Assembly: GCA_035268685.1 (NCBI GenBank)
Contig: DATFKK010000006.1
Coordinates: 1 to 64,000, forward strand
DNA length: 64,000 nucleotides
Direction: 5' to 3'
DNA from: Candidatus Krumholzibacteriia bacterium
Lineage (GTDB): Bacteria > Krumholzibacteriota > Krumholzibacteriia > JAJRXK01
A program made the translations under genes and the position numbers. The notes under the pieces are model-generated. The model did not search any database. It saw only the letters and a list, made by a program, of their open reading frames with translations, and was not told where the DNA came from. Of this stretch, positions 49,991 through 61,568 are shown piece after piece (the first letter of the stretch is position 1; the number at the start of each line of letters is the position of its first letter).

Positions 49991-52930
49991 TCATCGGCCT
50001 TCGGATTCCGATTCTGCGGGCCGCGACGTCTCCTCGAGCAGATAGAGGAACGACTCGAAGGGCCGGCCCGTCTGCGCACCCAGCCCGGTCTCGCACGTGA
50101 GGTTCGAGCTGACGAATCGCTGCGCTCCGGCAGCCTCGAGGTCGCCCTTCTCCCGTCTCAGCGCGCTGGCCGAGAGTTCGGGGAAGATCAACCCGCGATC
50201 GCCGGCCGTGGCACAGCACGCCAGGTTCTCGGGCACGATCACCTGCCGGCTGGCCGCGTCGACGCAGGCCACCAGGTCGGTATCGGCGCCGAAGTGGCGC
50301 GCGGCGCAGTTCGGGTGCACGAAGGCGACGGCATCGGTCGGTTCGATGGTGAGCCGCGGCACGAGGGTCTCCCGCGCGAAGCGGGTCACGTCGCGGAGGT
50401 CGAGGTCTTCCCACTGTCGGCGGGCCGCGCCCTCCAGCGTCTGCCCGTTCTCCAATGCGGCGTGCGTGCACGACGACGCGTCGATCACCACGGGGACCCG
50501 TCCGCCGTCGCTCAGCTCGTGCAGTCGGCCCACCAGATCCGCGAGCAAGTCGATCGAAGCGGCCGCGTGACCCTTCGACGCCATCGCCAGCCCGCAGCAC
50601 GCGCCTCCGAGGGCGGCGGGGGCCCAGGCCCGGACGCCGGCGCGTTCGCAGAGCGTGAGCAGGATCTCGGTCTGTGACGCGTCGTGACCGCGGGGTCGGC
50701 CCATGATCCGCGAGACGCAGGTCGGGAAGACGATGGCCTCGGGCGCGGCCGGCGGCGCATCGGTCATGAAGTCCAGGCTTCGAGGCGCGTGCGGTTGCGA
50801 CGGCACCCAGTCCGGCAGTTGCCAGCCGGTGACCTTCCTGGCCACGGCGACCGCTCCCCGCACGGCTCCGGCACCGAGAACCCCTTCGAGGGCGTGGGCG
50901 CTCCGCACACCGAGGCGCATGGCGGTCTCCGTCGTCCGCGCGTTGTCGACGATCCAGCGGGCGATGCGGTGCCGGCCGGTTCCGTTCTGCTCGTCGCGTA
51001 GCCGCTTGACCATGTGGCCGGTGTCGATGCCCACCGGACACGCCGTCGAACACAGGCCGTCGGCAGCACAGGTGTCGAGCCCGGCGTAGTCGTAGTCGGC
51101 GAGCAGCGAGTCGATCGTGCGATCGATCGCCGGACCGTCGCCATTCGCCAGTGGACGGGCGTGACGGAGCCGCTCGACGTGGCGCAACACGGCGATCCGC
51201 CGGCGTGGTGAAAGGGTGAGGTCGACGCTCGGACACACCTTCTCGCAGAATCCGCACTCGACACAGGCATCGACCTCCGGAGCGGCCGAGGGCAGATGCT
51301 TGAGATTCTGCAGATGACAGGTGGGGTCGTCGTTCAGGACGACCCCGGGATTGAGCACGCCGTCGGGGTCGAAGATCGCCTTCAGACGTTTCATGACGGC
51401 GAGCGCCTCGGATCCCCACTCGGCTTCGACGAAAGGTGCGATGTTGCGCCCCGTGCCGTGCTCGGCCTTCAGGGCACCACCGAGGCGATGTGCGATGAGC
51501 TCGACGAGGTCGTCCATGAAGTCGGCATAGCGTCGGGTGGCGATCTCGTCGTCGAAGCGCTGCGTGATCACGAAGTGCAGGTTCCCGTCCTTGGCGTGGC
51601 CGAAGATGATCGAACCACCGTAGCCGTGACGATCGAAGAGCTGTTGCAGACCCTCCACGCATTCGGGAAGGCGATCGACGGGCACGGCCACGTCCTCGAT
51701 GATCACGGTCGTCTCGGCCGCGCGGACGGCACCGACGGCGGGGTAGAGACCCTTGCGGGCCTTCCAGATCAGGGCCTGCCGTGCGACGTCACGGGTGAAC
51801 TCCGCGGGGCGGGCCAGGTCGATCTCCGCCACGGCGGCGGTGATCGCCGTCTGCAGGGCCGCGAGCTCCTCCTCCGTGGCCACCTGGTATTCCACGAGAA
51901 GGGCGGACGAGCCGTCGTGGAAGGTGACGTCTTGGCCGAGGAGTTCACGGGCGACATCGTCCACTGCGGCCAGGCTCGCCCGGTCGAAGAACTCGACCGC
52001 CCGTGCTCCCGACCCGGCGAGAACCCGGGTGGCCTCCGCCGCCTGCGCCGGAGAGTCGAAGAGCATGAAGCTGGTCGTCTTCACCGGATAGGTCGGAAGG
52101 GTCTCCAGCGTCGCCTCGGCGATGAAAGCGAGCGTGCCTTCCGACCCGATCAGCAGCCGCGGCAGGATGTCGATCGGCTCCTCGTGGTCGATGAGCGCGT
52201 TGAGCGCGTAGCCGGTCGTGTTCTTCTGGCGGTACTTGGTGCGGATGCGCTCGGTGAGCTTCTCGTCGGCGAGGACCTCGGCGCGCACACGGCGTAGACC
52301 TTCGGCCACCTGCGGCGCCTCGCGCTCGAGCGTGGCGGCGGCGTCCGGCACGCCGGTGTCGATCAGCGTGCCGTCGGCGAGCAGGACCTTCGCCGAAGCG
52401 ATCGTGTGGTAGGCGTTCTCGTCCACGCCGCAGCACATTCCACTGGCGTTGTTCGCGAGGATGCCTCCCATCATGCAGCTGTCGATCGAGGCCGGGTCGG
52501 GGCCGATCCGGCGTCCGAAGGGCACGAGGAACCGGTTCACCTGGGCCCCGATGACGGCCGGCTGGACGCGGACGTACGCACCGTCGTCGAGGGCGTCGAT
52601 CTCTTCCCAGGCGCGCGACAGCACGACGAGAATCCCGTCGGTGACCGCTTGACCCGACAGACTCGTTCCCGCCGCGCGGAAGGTGACGGGCACGCCGAAC
52701 TCGTGGCCGACCCCGACTACGCGACGGACCTCGTCGACGTCGATCGGATGCACGACGGCGCGCGGCAACAGATGATAGAAGCTGGCGTCACTGGCCCAGG
52801 CCACGAGGTCGATCGGTCGCGTCTGGACGCGTTCGGCATCGGCCACGGCCGTGCGAAGGGCGTCGTGCAGCCGGGCGACGCCGGGGTCGGCCTCGGTCGC
52901 CGTGACGGGGATCACGTTGGATGCATCCAT
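49991..52930 (-). CDS. Fused D-lactate dehydrogenase (FAD, 4Fe-4S, CCG domains; Dld-II type)
   Basis: A 979-residue membrane-associated enzyme that oxidises D-lactate (or another 2-hydroxy acid) to pyruvate. Residues 55-200 are the FAD-binding PCMH domain ('GVPVTFRAAGTSLSGQAVTDG', 'GPDPASIDSCMMGGILANNASGMC'). Residues 270-540 are the FAD-linked oxidase C-terminal domain ('GHAKDGNLHF', 'GTGRNIAPF'). Two [4Fe-4S] cysteine clusters follow: 'CVECGFCEKVCP' and 'CAADGLCSTACP'. Two CCG modules complete it ('LGGACCGLAM', 'NLACCATAGDRG'). The order is that of the Dld-II type. GAGG lies 8 bases before the ATG. It follows the permease gene by 14 bases. A glycolate oxidase-type role is a less likely alternative. 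Confidence 0.92.
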   Translation of the reverse strand: MDASNVIPVTATEADPGVARLHDALRTAVADAERVQTRPIDLVAWASDASFYHLLPRAVVHPIDVDEVRRVVGVGHEFGVPVTFRAAGTSLSGQAVTDGILVVLSRAWEEIDALDDGAYVRVQPAVIGAQVNRFLVPFGRRIGPDPASIDSCMMGGILANNASGMCCGVDENAYHTIASAKVLLADGTLIDTGVPDAAATLEREAPQVAEGLRRVRAEVLADEKLTERIRTKYRQKNTTGYALNALIDHEEPIDILPRLLIGSEGTLAFIAEATLETLPTYPVKTTSFMLFDSPAQAAEATRVLAGSGARAVEFFDRASLAAVDDVARELLGQDVTFHDGSSALLVEYQVATEEELAALQTAITAAVAEIDLARPAEFTRDVARQALIWKARKGLYPAVGAVRAAETTVIIEDVAVPVDRLPECVEGLQQLFDRHGYGGSIIFGHAKDGNLHFVITQRFDDEIATRRYADFMDDLVELIAHRLGGALKAEHGTGRNIAPFVEAEWGSEALAVMKRLKAIFDPDGVLNPGVVLNDDPTCHLQNLKHLPSAAPEVDACVECGFCEKVCPSVDLTLSPRRRIAVLRHVERLRHARPLANGDGPAIDRTIDSLLADYDYAGLDTCAADGLCSTACPVGIDTGHMVKRLRDEQNGTGRHRIARWIVDNARTTETAMRLGVRSAHALEGVLGAGAVRGAVAVARKVTGWQLPDWVPSQPHAPRSLDFMTDAPPAAPEAIVFPTCVSRIMGRPRGHDASQTEILLTLCERAGVRAWAPAALGGACCGLAMASKGHAAASIDLLADLVGRLHELSDGGRVPVVIDASSCTHAALENGQTLEGAARRQWEDLDLRDVTRFARETLVPRLTIEPTDAVAFVHPNCAARHFGADTDLVACVDAASRQVIVPENLACCATAGDRGLIFPELSASALRREKGDLEAAGAQRFVSSNLTCETGLGAQTGRPFESFLYLLEETSRPAESESEGR

Positions 52931-52944
52931 GGTGGACCTCGCGA

Positions 52945-54630
52945 TCAGAACGTGTCGGGGAAGGCGACCAGCATGAGCAGCGAAGCGACGATGCCCACCA
53001 CCAGACCGTAGACCAGGAAGGGCCAGACCGTCCGCCGGAGGATGACCCCTTCACGGCCGGACAGACCGACCACCGCGCACACGGCCACGATGTTGTGGAT
53101 GCACACCATGTTGCCCATCGCCCCGCCGACCGCCTGCGCGGCAACGGTGATCGTACGCGAGAGTCCGAGTTCGGTGGCCACGCCCCACTGGAACTCGGCG
53201 AAGAGCAGATCGCTGACCGTGTTGGAGCCAGTGATGAACGAACCGAGTCCGCCGATGAACGAGGCCACGACCGGCCAGGCGTTGCCGACGGTCGCCGCGA
53301 CCACCTCGGCCAGCGCCAGGGGCATCGAGGGCAGTCCCTGCGGGTTCGTCGCCGACAACCGGAAGATCGAGACCAGCGCCACCGCGAAGACCAGCGCGAT
53401 CGCCGGATTCTTCATCTTGGCGACCGACTCGCCCCACGCCGCCCGCACGGCGGGGCCCGGCATGCGGTGCAGCCCGATCGTCAGCAGCGCGACCAGCACG
53501 AAGGGTATCGTCCCCGGTAGGTAGAGGATCGCGATCGCATTGTTGACGTTCTCGAAGCCGAGGATGCCGTCGAAGGGGATCGCCACGCCGCTCAACACGT
53601 CCTTCAGTCCGAGCTCCGGGATCCGGGTCACCACCAGGATCGCGCCGATCAGCACGTAGGGCAGCCAGGCCCGGAACTGCGACATGCGCGGCTTCAACTC
53701 GCCGGAGGTGTCGGCGGTGATCTCGCCCGTCCAGTCGGCATCCCATCCGGTGCGTGGGCCGAAGTCCCACGTTTCGGCGGGGACGAACCAGCCCTTCTTC
53801 GCACCCAGGACGATCACGCCGAGGCCCACCAGGCCGCCGATCAGCGACGGGAACTCGGGGCCGACCAGCCAGGCGAAGGCCAGGTAGGGGACCAGGAAGG
53901 ACACGGCCGCGAACACGCAGAAGCGCCACGCGCGCAGTCCGGGAGCCCACGATCGCTCGGGCCCGAACGACCGGGTCATGAAGCCGAGAACGAAGATCGG
54001 CAGCAGGATGATCATCGGCGCGTGGAGCACGGTCGCCCACTGCCCGACGAGCGCGTTGAAGCCCTCGACCGAATCGAAGGGAAGCCCGGGAACGTCGGCG
54101 GCGATCGCGCGCTCGACCAGTGGGTGCACGTAGCGGAGCCCCAGGACGATCGGTGTCCCCACGGCGCCGAAGGTCACCGGGAAGGAGTTGAAGACCAGGC
54201 ACACCACGGCCGCCGCGAGGGGAGGGAAGCCGAGCGAGATCAACAGAGGGGCGGCGAGAGCGGCGGGAGTGCCGAAGCCGGCGGCGCCCTCGACGAAGGC
54301 CGTGAACATGTAGCCGATGATGATCGCCTGGATCCGGGCGTCGGGTGTGACCTGTTGCATTCCCCACTGGATCGTCTCCATCCCGCCGCTGGCCTTGAGC
54401 GTGTAGAGGATGACGATCGCACCGAAGACGATGATCAGGACGCTCACCGCTGTCACGACGCCGTGCAGCGAGAGGGCGGCCACGTACAGGAGTTCGAGGT
54501 CCCAACCGATCAGGGCTCCGGCGACGGCGGCCAGCCAGGCGAGCGGCATGGCACGGGTGGCCGGCCAGCGGAACCCGACCATGAGGACCAGCGCGACGAG
54601 GATCGGGAGCAGGGCGAGAAGAGCGAGCAC
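52945..54630 (-). CDS. lldP: L-lactate permease (LldP/LctP family)
   Basis: A 561-residue inner-membrane permease with about 12-14 membrane segments that imports lactate (L- and D-forms) with protons. Family pieces are '[49 protein letters not shown]', '[16 protein letters not shown]' and the C-terminal '[19 protein letters not shown]'. The GTG at 54630 has GAAAGGA 7 bases upstream; a longer open frame to 54801 lacks a ribosome site. It heads the lactate operon with the dehydrogenase and probably the kinase gene. Confidence 0.94.
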   Translation of the reverse strand: MLALLALLPILVALVLMVGFRWPATRAMPLAWLAAVAGALIGWDLELLYVAALSLHGVVTAVSVLIIVFGAIVILYTLKASGGMETIQWGMQQVTPDARIQAIIIGYMFTAFVEGAAGFGTPAALAAPLLISLGFPPLAAAVVCLVFNSFPVTFGAVGTPIVLGLRYVHPLVERAIAADVPGLPFDSVEGFNALVGQWATVLHAPMIILLPIFVLGFMTRSFGPERSWAPGLRAWRFCVFAAVSFLVPYLAFAWLVGPEFPSLIGGLVGLGVIVLGAKKGWFVPAETWDFGPRTGWDADWTGEITADTSGELKPRMSQFRAWLPYVLIGAILVVTRIPELGLKDVLSGVAIPFDGILGFENVNNAIAILYLPGTIPFVLVALLTIGLHRMPGPAVRAAWGESVAKMKNPAIALVFAVALVSIFRLSATNPQGLPSMPLALAEVVAATVGNAWPVVASFIGGLGSFITGSNTVSDLLFAEFQWGVATELGLSRTITVAAQAVGGAMGNMVCIHNIVAVCAVVGLSGREGVILRRTVWPFLVYGLVVGIVASLLMLVAFPDTF

Positions 54631-54997
54631 GAAGGGGTCCTTTCGTCCGCCGCGACCGTAGGGTCGCGGGTGCGGGGGAGCGGACCGGGACGGCCACGGG
54701 TCGTCCGTGTGGACGGATGCGGCGAAGTGCCGGGGCGACGTCGGCGAGAGGCCGTCGGACAGGAGAATTCCACGGTAGGCCGTCGTGGCCGCGATGTCCA
54801 AGGTGGGGGACGGTCCATCACGGGTTCACATGAGCCGGTCTCATTCCGATTTCGTGAGACTTCCGGATGAGTGCTTTCGTCGAGGCAGGACAACCGTGAA
54901 TGTCCACGACATTCCTGGCCCGTCAGGACGCTTCCCCCGTTCTCTCGCACCGGCTCGTGTCGGGCTCGCGCACCCCATCCCACGGGAGGGATCCCAC
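54631..54997. promoter_or_regulatory. 367-bp divergent control region between lactate operon and outer-membrane barrel gene
   Basis: This gap holds no gene. It contains the palindrome GAATGTC-CAC-GACATTC (54898-54914, perfect 7-bp arms). It also has two overlapping inverted repeats, ATGAG-N5-CTCAT (54830-54844) and GTCTCA-N11-TGAGAC (54838-54860). Ribosome sites flank it on both sides (54638-54644 minus, 54984-54990 plus). No clear -10/-35 pair was found. It is the natural place for a lactate regulator to act on both directions. Confidence 0.5.
54898..54914. repeat. Operator-like palindrome GAATGTC-N3-GACATTC
   Basis: A perfect 7-bp inverted repeat with a 3-base spacer, 83 bases before the outer-membrane barrel gene and 267 before lldP. 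The size and symmetry fit a dimeric regulator site. I saw no second copy near it. Confidence 0.5.
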
Positions 54998-56245
54998 ATG
55001 CCGTCCGGACCCCTGGACATACTCACCACTCGCCCGGCCCGGCGTCCGATCGGACTCGCGGTGCTCTTGGCCTTGACCCTCTCGCCCGTGCTCGCGACGG
55101 CCCAGACGATCGACGTCGGGGGCTTCGTCAAGTCGTCGTACTACTACGACACTCGTCAGATCGCCGGTGCGCGAGAGGGCGACTTCGTGCTGTACCCAAA
55201 GCCGGAGGAACCGGTCGACGGCGAGGACGCGAACTCGACCGACAACCTGCTCTTCTTCCCGCTGTTCTCGCGCATCGCCTTCGCCGTGGGCGATCTGCCC
55301 TCGGTCTTCGGGGCAGAGGTCACCGGTCGCATCGAAGGGGACTTCCACGGAGCCAGCAACGACGTGCTGAACAGCTATCGTCTGCGTCGCGGGTACGTGA
55401 AGTTCTCCTGGGATCGGCACGAGGCGCTCTTCGGAATGGAGTGGTCGCCGACCTTCCTCGAGACCTGGCCGCGTACGGCCGCGACGGAAGCCGGCGTTCC
55501 GTACCACACCTTCTCACGGCTGCCCCAGGCGCGCTGGACCTACCGGCCCGACGGTTTCAAGGTCATCCTCCTGGCTGCGCAGGAACGGGACGCCTTCGCC
55601 GAACTCAGCGGACTGAAGTCGGCGCAGCAGGCCGGTCTTCCCATGTTCATGGCCTTCGCCGGGATCGAACGCGAGACCCTGCGCCTCGGCGCCGGGGCGT
55701 GGACGAAGTGGGTCCGCCCGACCCTCACCGCCGACCGGTTCAATGCCATGGCCTATCAGAGCTACGTCACCTGGTCGCCGTCGCCGTTCACCTTCCGCGC
55801 GAAGGTGACCTACGGGGAGGACCTGGCCGACCAGATCATGACGGGCGGATACGTGGTCGACGACACCGGAGAGGCCGTCTCGTTGCGGACGCTGGCCGCG
55901 TGGGGTGAGATCGAGACGAATCGAGAGGGCCTGAACCTCGGCTTCTTCGGCGGTTGGTTCACCAACCTGGGCGCGGGCGAGACCGTCGACGTCGCCGAGC
56001 TCGTCGACGATCCGGCAGATCCGGCGCGCAACGTGTTCGTGCGTGGGCTCACCATCGACCGCGGCTTCCGCGTGGCGCCGCGGGCCACCTACGACGTGGG
56101 ACGGGTGCGCTTCGCCCTGGAGCTGCAGATCGACGACGCGGTCTACGCCTCGGCCCTCGATTCCGAACTCGCACCCGACCCGGCGGACGACGACGACTCG
56201 GTGACCAATGTTCGCACCGACTTCTCGGTGTTCCTGTTCTTCTAG
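54998..56245 (+). CDS. Outer-membrane beta-barrel protein (porin-like)
   Basis: A 415-residue exported protein (signal peptide about 1-36, ending ATAQ). It shows alternating hydrophobic/polar strands through its length ('VFGAEVTGRIEGDFHG', 'YRLRRGYVKFSWDRHEALFGMEWSP', 'LRLGAGAWTKWVRP', 'FTFRAKVTYGEDLADQ', 'VRFALELQIDDAVYAS'). The last residue is aromatic ('DFSVFLFF'), the usual signal for outer-membrane insertion. GGGAGGG lies 7 bases before the ATG. It shares its control region with the lactate operon, so it may be a channel for lactate entry, but that is inference. A family beyond 'porin-like' cannot be assigned. Confidence 0.8.
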   Translation: MPSGPLDILTTRPARRPIGLAVLLALTLSPVLATAQTIDVGGFVKSSYYYDTRQIAGAREGDFVLYPKPEEPVDGEDANSTDNLLFFPLFSRIAFAVGDLPSVFGAEVTGRIEGDFHGASNDVLNSYRLRRGYVKFSWDRHEALFGMEWSPTFLETWPRTAATEAGVPYHTFSRLPQARWTYRPDGFKVILLAAQERDAFAELSGLKSAQQAGLPMFMAFAGIERETLRLGAGAWTKWVRPTLTADRFNAMAYQSYVTWSPSPFTFRAKVTYGEDLADQIMTGGYVVDDTGEAVSLRTLAAWGEIETNREGLNLGFFGGWFTNLGAGETVDVAELVDDPADPARNVFVRGLTIDRGFRVAPRATYDVGRVRFALELQIDDAVYASALDSELAPDPADDDDSVTNVRTDFSVFLFF

Positions 56246-56250
56246 TCGCG

Positions 56251-56286
56251 CGGGTCGTCACCCGGGGGGGCGGGTGGAGGCACCCG
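56251..56286 (+). terminator. Small hairpins after the barrel gene
   Basis: Two short stems follow the stop: CGGGT-CGTC-ACCCG (56251-56264) and CGGGTG-GAGG-CACCCG (56271-56286). They could form a weak terminator. The gap to 56452 holds nothing else. Confidence 0.35.
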
Positions 56287-56452
56287 GGAACAGCGGCCGA
56301 GCCGGGGGCTCGACCTCTTGGCCGGAATGGTGGAGAATCGACCCCGCCGGTGTCCCGCGGGCGACACGGACTGCGTGACCGGCCGGGCTTCGGCGAGCGG
56401 GCGCGGGCGAAGACCGGGTTCCACGTTCCAACCGCGGTAGGTCTCTTCGGCC

Positions 56453-57262
56453 ATGAAGCTTCGACATCTGCCGCGGGCCTTCGTGCCGACGCTGCGGTAT
56501 CTACCCCTGCACTTCGATTCCCGCCGTCATGAGGTCTACGTCCATGGCCTGAAGCGTTCCGGCAATCACGCGGTCATCAACTGGATGATCCGCCAGGCCC
56601 GCGGTCCCGTGGCGTTCCTGAACAATGTCGAACCCGGCCGTTCGTTCCTGCGCCCCGCCGACAAGGTCATCGTGCCGGGCAACGGCAACGGTGCGGCTCC
56701 CCTGGTCATCGCGTCGTACGAGGACAAGGAACTCGCAGAGATCTCCGGACACCCACGAGAACGACGTCGCCGCGCGACGGGTGCCCACGTGGTCGAGCTG
56801 CTCGTCCTTCGTGATCCGTTCAACACCTTCGCCAGTCGCCATCGCCGCAAGCATCGCCCCTTCTGCCACGATCGCGCCTACCGCGAGTGGGTGAAGGCGC
56901 AGTGGAAGGACTACGCACGGGAATTCCTGGGCGAGACCGATCACCTTTCCTTCGGTCGCGTGGGTGTCGACTACAACCGGTGGTTCCGCGACGTCGACTA
57001 CCGCCGCGCCCTGGCCGAGCGTCTCGATCTTCCGTTCAGCGACGCGGGCATCCGTGACGTGCCCGACTACGGCGGTGGCAGCTCCTTCGAGGGAACCGGA
57101 TCCGACGGACGGGCCGACCGCATGGCGGTCATGGATCGCTGGAAGGAACTCCTCGACGACCAGGCCTTCGTCGATCTCTTCCGCGGCGACCACGAGCTGT
57201 TCGAACTCTCGCGGCGCATCTTCGGAGATCTCGAAGGCACCGAAGCCCTCGTGCGGGGTTGA
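56453..57262 (+). CDS. Sulfotransferase-like protein
   Basis: A 269-residue protein with the two PAPS-contact motifs of sulfotransferases: the 5'-phosphosulfate loop 'GLKRSGNHAVINWM' (32-45) and the 3'-phosphate motif 'VLRDPFNTFASRHRR' (about 116-130). It would transfer sulfate from PAPS to a hydroxyl or amine of a saccharide, lipid or peptide. No kinase or PAPS-synthesis gene is adjacent. The start is the first ATG of the frame; its ribosome site is weak. The substrate is unknown. It is convergent with the carboxylase operon. Confidence 0.72.
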   Translation: MKLRHLPRAFVPTLRYLPLHFDSRRHEVYVHGLKRSGNHAVINWMIRQARGPVAFLNNVEPGRSFLRPADKVIVPGNGNGAAPLVIASYEDKELAEISGHPRERRRRATGAHVVELLVLRDPFNTFASRHRRKHRPFCHDRAYREWVKAQWKDYAREFLGETDHLSFGRVGVDYNRWFRDVDYRRALAERLDLPFSDAGIRDVPDYGGGSSFEGTGSDGRADRMAVMDRWKELLDDQAFVDLFRGDHELFELSRRIFGDLEGTEALVRG

Positions 57263-57311
57263 TGGGCGCGACCCGGAGTGGGTCTCGCGGCCCGGCCGGA
57301 GACCGGCGGGG

Positions 57312-57791
57312 CTAGTGGTCTTCGCCGCTCCGCTGGCAGAGCTCGAGCAGGATCCCGCCCGTCGCCTTCGGATGCACGAAACCGATGTGCGCGCCGCCCG
57401 CGCCGGTACGCGGCTCTTCGTCGATCAGGCGCACGCCGACCTCCTTCAGCGCGCCGAGTGCCCGGGCGCAGTCGGTGGCGCGCAGGGCCACGTGGTGCAG
57501 ACCCGGGCCGCGCTTCTCGATGAACTTCGCGATGGGGGAGTCGTCGCCGGTGGGCTCGAGCAGTTCGAGATGACCCTTGCCCAGGTCGAAGACGGCGACC
57601 CTCACGCGGTCGGTCGCGACCTCGTCGTGGTAGAGCAGGGGCAGGCCGAGCAGGTCGCGGTACAGAGGCACCGACTCGTCGAGGCTGCGCACGGCCACGC
57701 CGATGTGGTCGAGGCCGGTGGTGAGCGGCCGGACGTCGTCGGGCAGGGTGTCGAGCACCCGCTGCACGCGGTCGAGATCGATCGTGGTCAT
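57312..57791 (-). CDS. mce: Methylmalonyl-CoA epimerase
   Basis: A 159-residue glyoxalase-fold protein that interconverts the (R)- and (S)-forms of methylmalonyl-CoA. The two vicinal-oxygen-chelate halves are 'GLDHIGVAVRSLDESVPLYRDLLG' and 'GPGLHHVALRATDCARALGALKEVGVRLIDE', with metal ligands in H(28), 'HLELLEP', 'HHVAL' and 'LLELCQ'. GAGGAGG lies 8 bases before the ATG. It is the last gene of the propionyl-CoA carboxylase operon, which confirms the assignment. The mutase is not in this window. Confidence 0.93.
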   Translation of the reverse strand: MTTIDLDRVQRVLDTLPDDVRPLTTGLDHIGVAVRSLDESVPLYRDLLGLPLLYHDEVATDRVRVAVFDLGKGHLELLEPTGDDSPIAKFIEKRGPGLHHVALRATDCARALGALKEVGVRLIDEEPRTGAGGAHIGFVHPKATGGILLELCQRSGEDH

Positions 57792-57825
57792 GGTCGGGCC
57801 TCCTCGGGGTGTCGTCAGGGTGGGA

Positions 57826-58353
57826 TCAGTCGTCCGATTCGGCAAGGCGCACGAGCAGGACATTGCTCTCCACGCTCTGCCCGGCGCTCACGAGGATCTC
57901 CTCGACCACGCCGTCGCCGGGGCTGGCGAGCTCGTTCTGCATCTTCATGGCCTCGAGCACGAGCAGGGGCTGGCCGCGCTCCACGGTGTCGCCGACGGCG
58001 CACTTGAGTTCGACGACGAGGCCCGGCATGTCGGCGCGGAGTTCACGCGCGGTGGCCCCGCCGGCGTCGACGTCCGCGGCGGCCGCACCGAGTTCGTCGT
58101 AGAGGTGCACCAGACCGCCCTTGCCGTTGACCAGCGCGCGCAATGCGGTGTCGGTGCGCGCGGTGAGGTCGACCAGGTACATGCGCCCGTCCAGACGCAC
58201 GGACACGGTCCGACCGCCGTCGAGCACGATCGCGTCATCGATCTGCTGACCGTCGCTGGTCTCCACCCACACCTGGCCGCTGCCGTCGCGCACGAGCGTG
58301 GCCACGGTCTCGCGGTCCTCGGTGCGGACGATGTACTTCTTGCGCAGTTCCAC
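57826..58353 (-). CDS. Biotin carboxyl carrier domain protein of acyl-CoA carboxylase
   Basis: A 175-residue protein whose last ~75 residues are a biotinyl domain with the biotin-accepting lysine K137 in 'LEAMKMQNEL'. The preceding ~100 residues form the short beta-barrel linker seen in propionyl-/acetyl-CoA carboxylase alpha subunits. It starts with GTG at 58353 (GGGAGG upstream). Here this part is a separate gene rather than the C-terminal end of the alpha chain, so the carboxylase is built from three chains. Confidence 0.92.
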   Translation of the reverse strand: MELRKKYIVRTEDRETVATLVRDGSGQVWVETSDGQQIDDAIVLDGGRTVSVRLDGRMYLVDLTARTDTALRALVNGKGGLVHLYDELGAAAADVDAGGATARELRADMPGLVVELKCAVGDTVERGQPLLVLEAMKMQNELASPGDGVVEEILVSAGQSVESNVLLVRLAESDD

Positions 58354-58367
58354 GGCGTCCTCCCGGT

Positions 58368-59896
<1,529 letters not shown>

Positions 59897-59900
<4 letters not shown>

Positions 59901-61453
59901 AGCGGCAGGTTCCCGTGCTTCTTGCGTGGCAGCTCCTGGCGCTTGTTGCGCAGCGAGCGCAGCGCGCTGATCAGACGTGGACGCGTGTCGCGCGGCTCGA
60001 TGACGTCGTCGAGATAGCCGTGGCCGGCGGCCACGTAGGGATTCGCGAAACGCTCCTGGTACTCGGCGATCTTCTCCTGGCGCAGGGTGTCGGGATCGTC
60101 GGCGGCCTCGATCTCGCGGCGGTACAGGATGTTCACCGCGCCCTCGGGGCCCATGACGGCCAGCTCGGCGGTGGGCCAGGCCACGTTCCAGTCGCCGCGG
60201 ATGTGCTTCGAGCTCATCACGTCGTAGGCGCCGCCGTAGGCCTTGCGCGTGATCACGGTGAGCTTGGGCACCGTGGCCTCGCAATAGGCGTACAGGAGCT
60301 TCGCGCCGTGTTTGATCAGCCCGCCGAACTCCTGCTCGGTGCCGGGAAGGAATCCGGGAACGTCCTCGAAGGTCACCAGCGGTACGTTGAAGCAGTCGCA
60401 GGTGCGGACGAAGCGCGCTCCCTTGATGCTCGCGTCGATGTCGAGCACGCCGGCCAGCACCTTGGGCTGGTTGGCCACGATACCGACGCTCTGTCCACCC
60501 AGACGCGCGTAGCCGATCACGATGTTCCCCGCGTAGTCGGGCTGGATCTCGAGGAAGTCGCCGTCGTCGACCACGCAGCGGATGACGTCCTTGATGTCGT
60601 AGGGCTGCTTCGAGCTGTCGGGCACGATCTCGTCGAGCCGGGGATCGCGCCGGTCGAGCGGATCATGACAGGTGAGCAGCGGCGGGTCCTCGAGGTTGTT
60701 CTGCGGCAGGAAGCCCAACAGCTTCTTGATGAACAGCAGGCATTCCTGGTCACTGCTGGCCATCGCGTGGGCCACGCCGCTCTTCGTGCTGTGCGTGGCC
60801 GCGCCGCCGAGTTCCTCGAAGGTCACGTCCTCGTTGGTGACCATCTTGATCACGTTCGGGCCGGTCACGAACATGTGGCTCGTGCCCTCGACCATGATCG
60901 TGAAGTCGGTGATCGCGGGCGAGTACACCGCGCCGCCCGCGCAGGGACCCATGATGGCCGAGATCTGCGGCACCACACCGCTGGCCATGGTGTTGCGCCA
61001 GAAGACCTCGGCGTAGCCGGCCAGGCTGAGCACGCCCTCCTGGATGCGCGCGCCGCCCGAGTCGTTCAGGCCGATCACGGGCAGGCCGTTGTCCATGGCG
61101 AAGTCCATCAGCCGGCAGATCTTCCAGGCGTTCGACTCGCTCATGCTGCCGCCGAACACCGTGAAGTCCTGCGCGAACAAGGCCACGGGGCGGCCGTCGA
61201 CGCGGCCGACGCCGGTGACCATGCCGTCGCCCGGCGGGCGGTTGTTCTCGAGCCCGAACTCGTGGCTGCGGTGGGTCACGAAGACGCCACTCTCGTCGAA
61301 CGAGCCCTCGTCGACGAGCAGGTTGATCCGTTCGCGAGCCGTGAGCCGGCCCGAGGCGTGGATCTTCTCGATGCGTTCGGGACCGCCGCCTTCGAGTGCC
61401 TTCTCTCGTTGCCGGCGCAGCTCTTCGATCTTCTTGCGGACGATGTCGCCCAT
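59897..61453 (-). CDS. Acyl-CoA carboxylase carboxyltransferase subunit (propionyl-CoA carboxylase beta type)
   Basis: A 518-residue carboxyltransferase of the PccB/MmdA family. Landmarks are '[13 protein letters not shown]', '[30 protein letters not shown]', '[16 protein letters not shown]', '[16 protein letters not shown]' and '[34 protein letters not shown]'. It moves CO2 from carboxybiotin to propionyl-CoA, giving methylmalonyl-CoA. The ATG at 61453 has GGAGGAGG 8 bases upstream; a longer frame exists. It heads the operon with biotin carboxylase, carrier and epimerase. Confidence 0.95.
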
Positions 61454-61568
61454 GGCTGCCGCCTCCTCCGCGGGTGAACGGGACGGATCGGCCCGCCGCG
61501 AGCCGGCGCGGCGCGACCGACGGCCGAGCATAGCAGTGGAGGCGACGGGACCCCAGCCCGATCGGACG

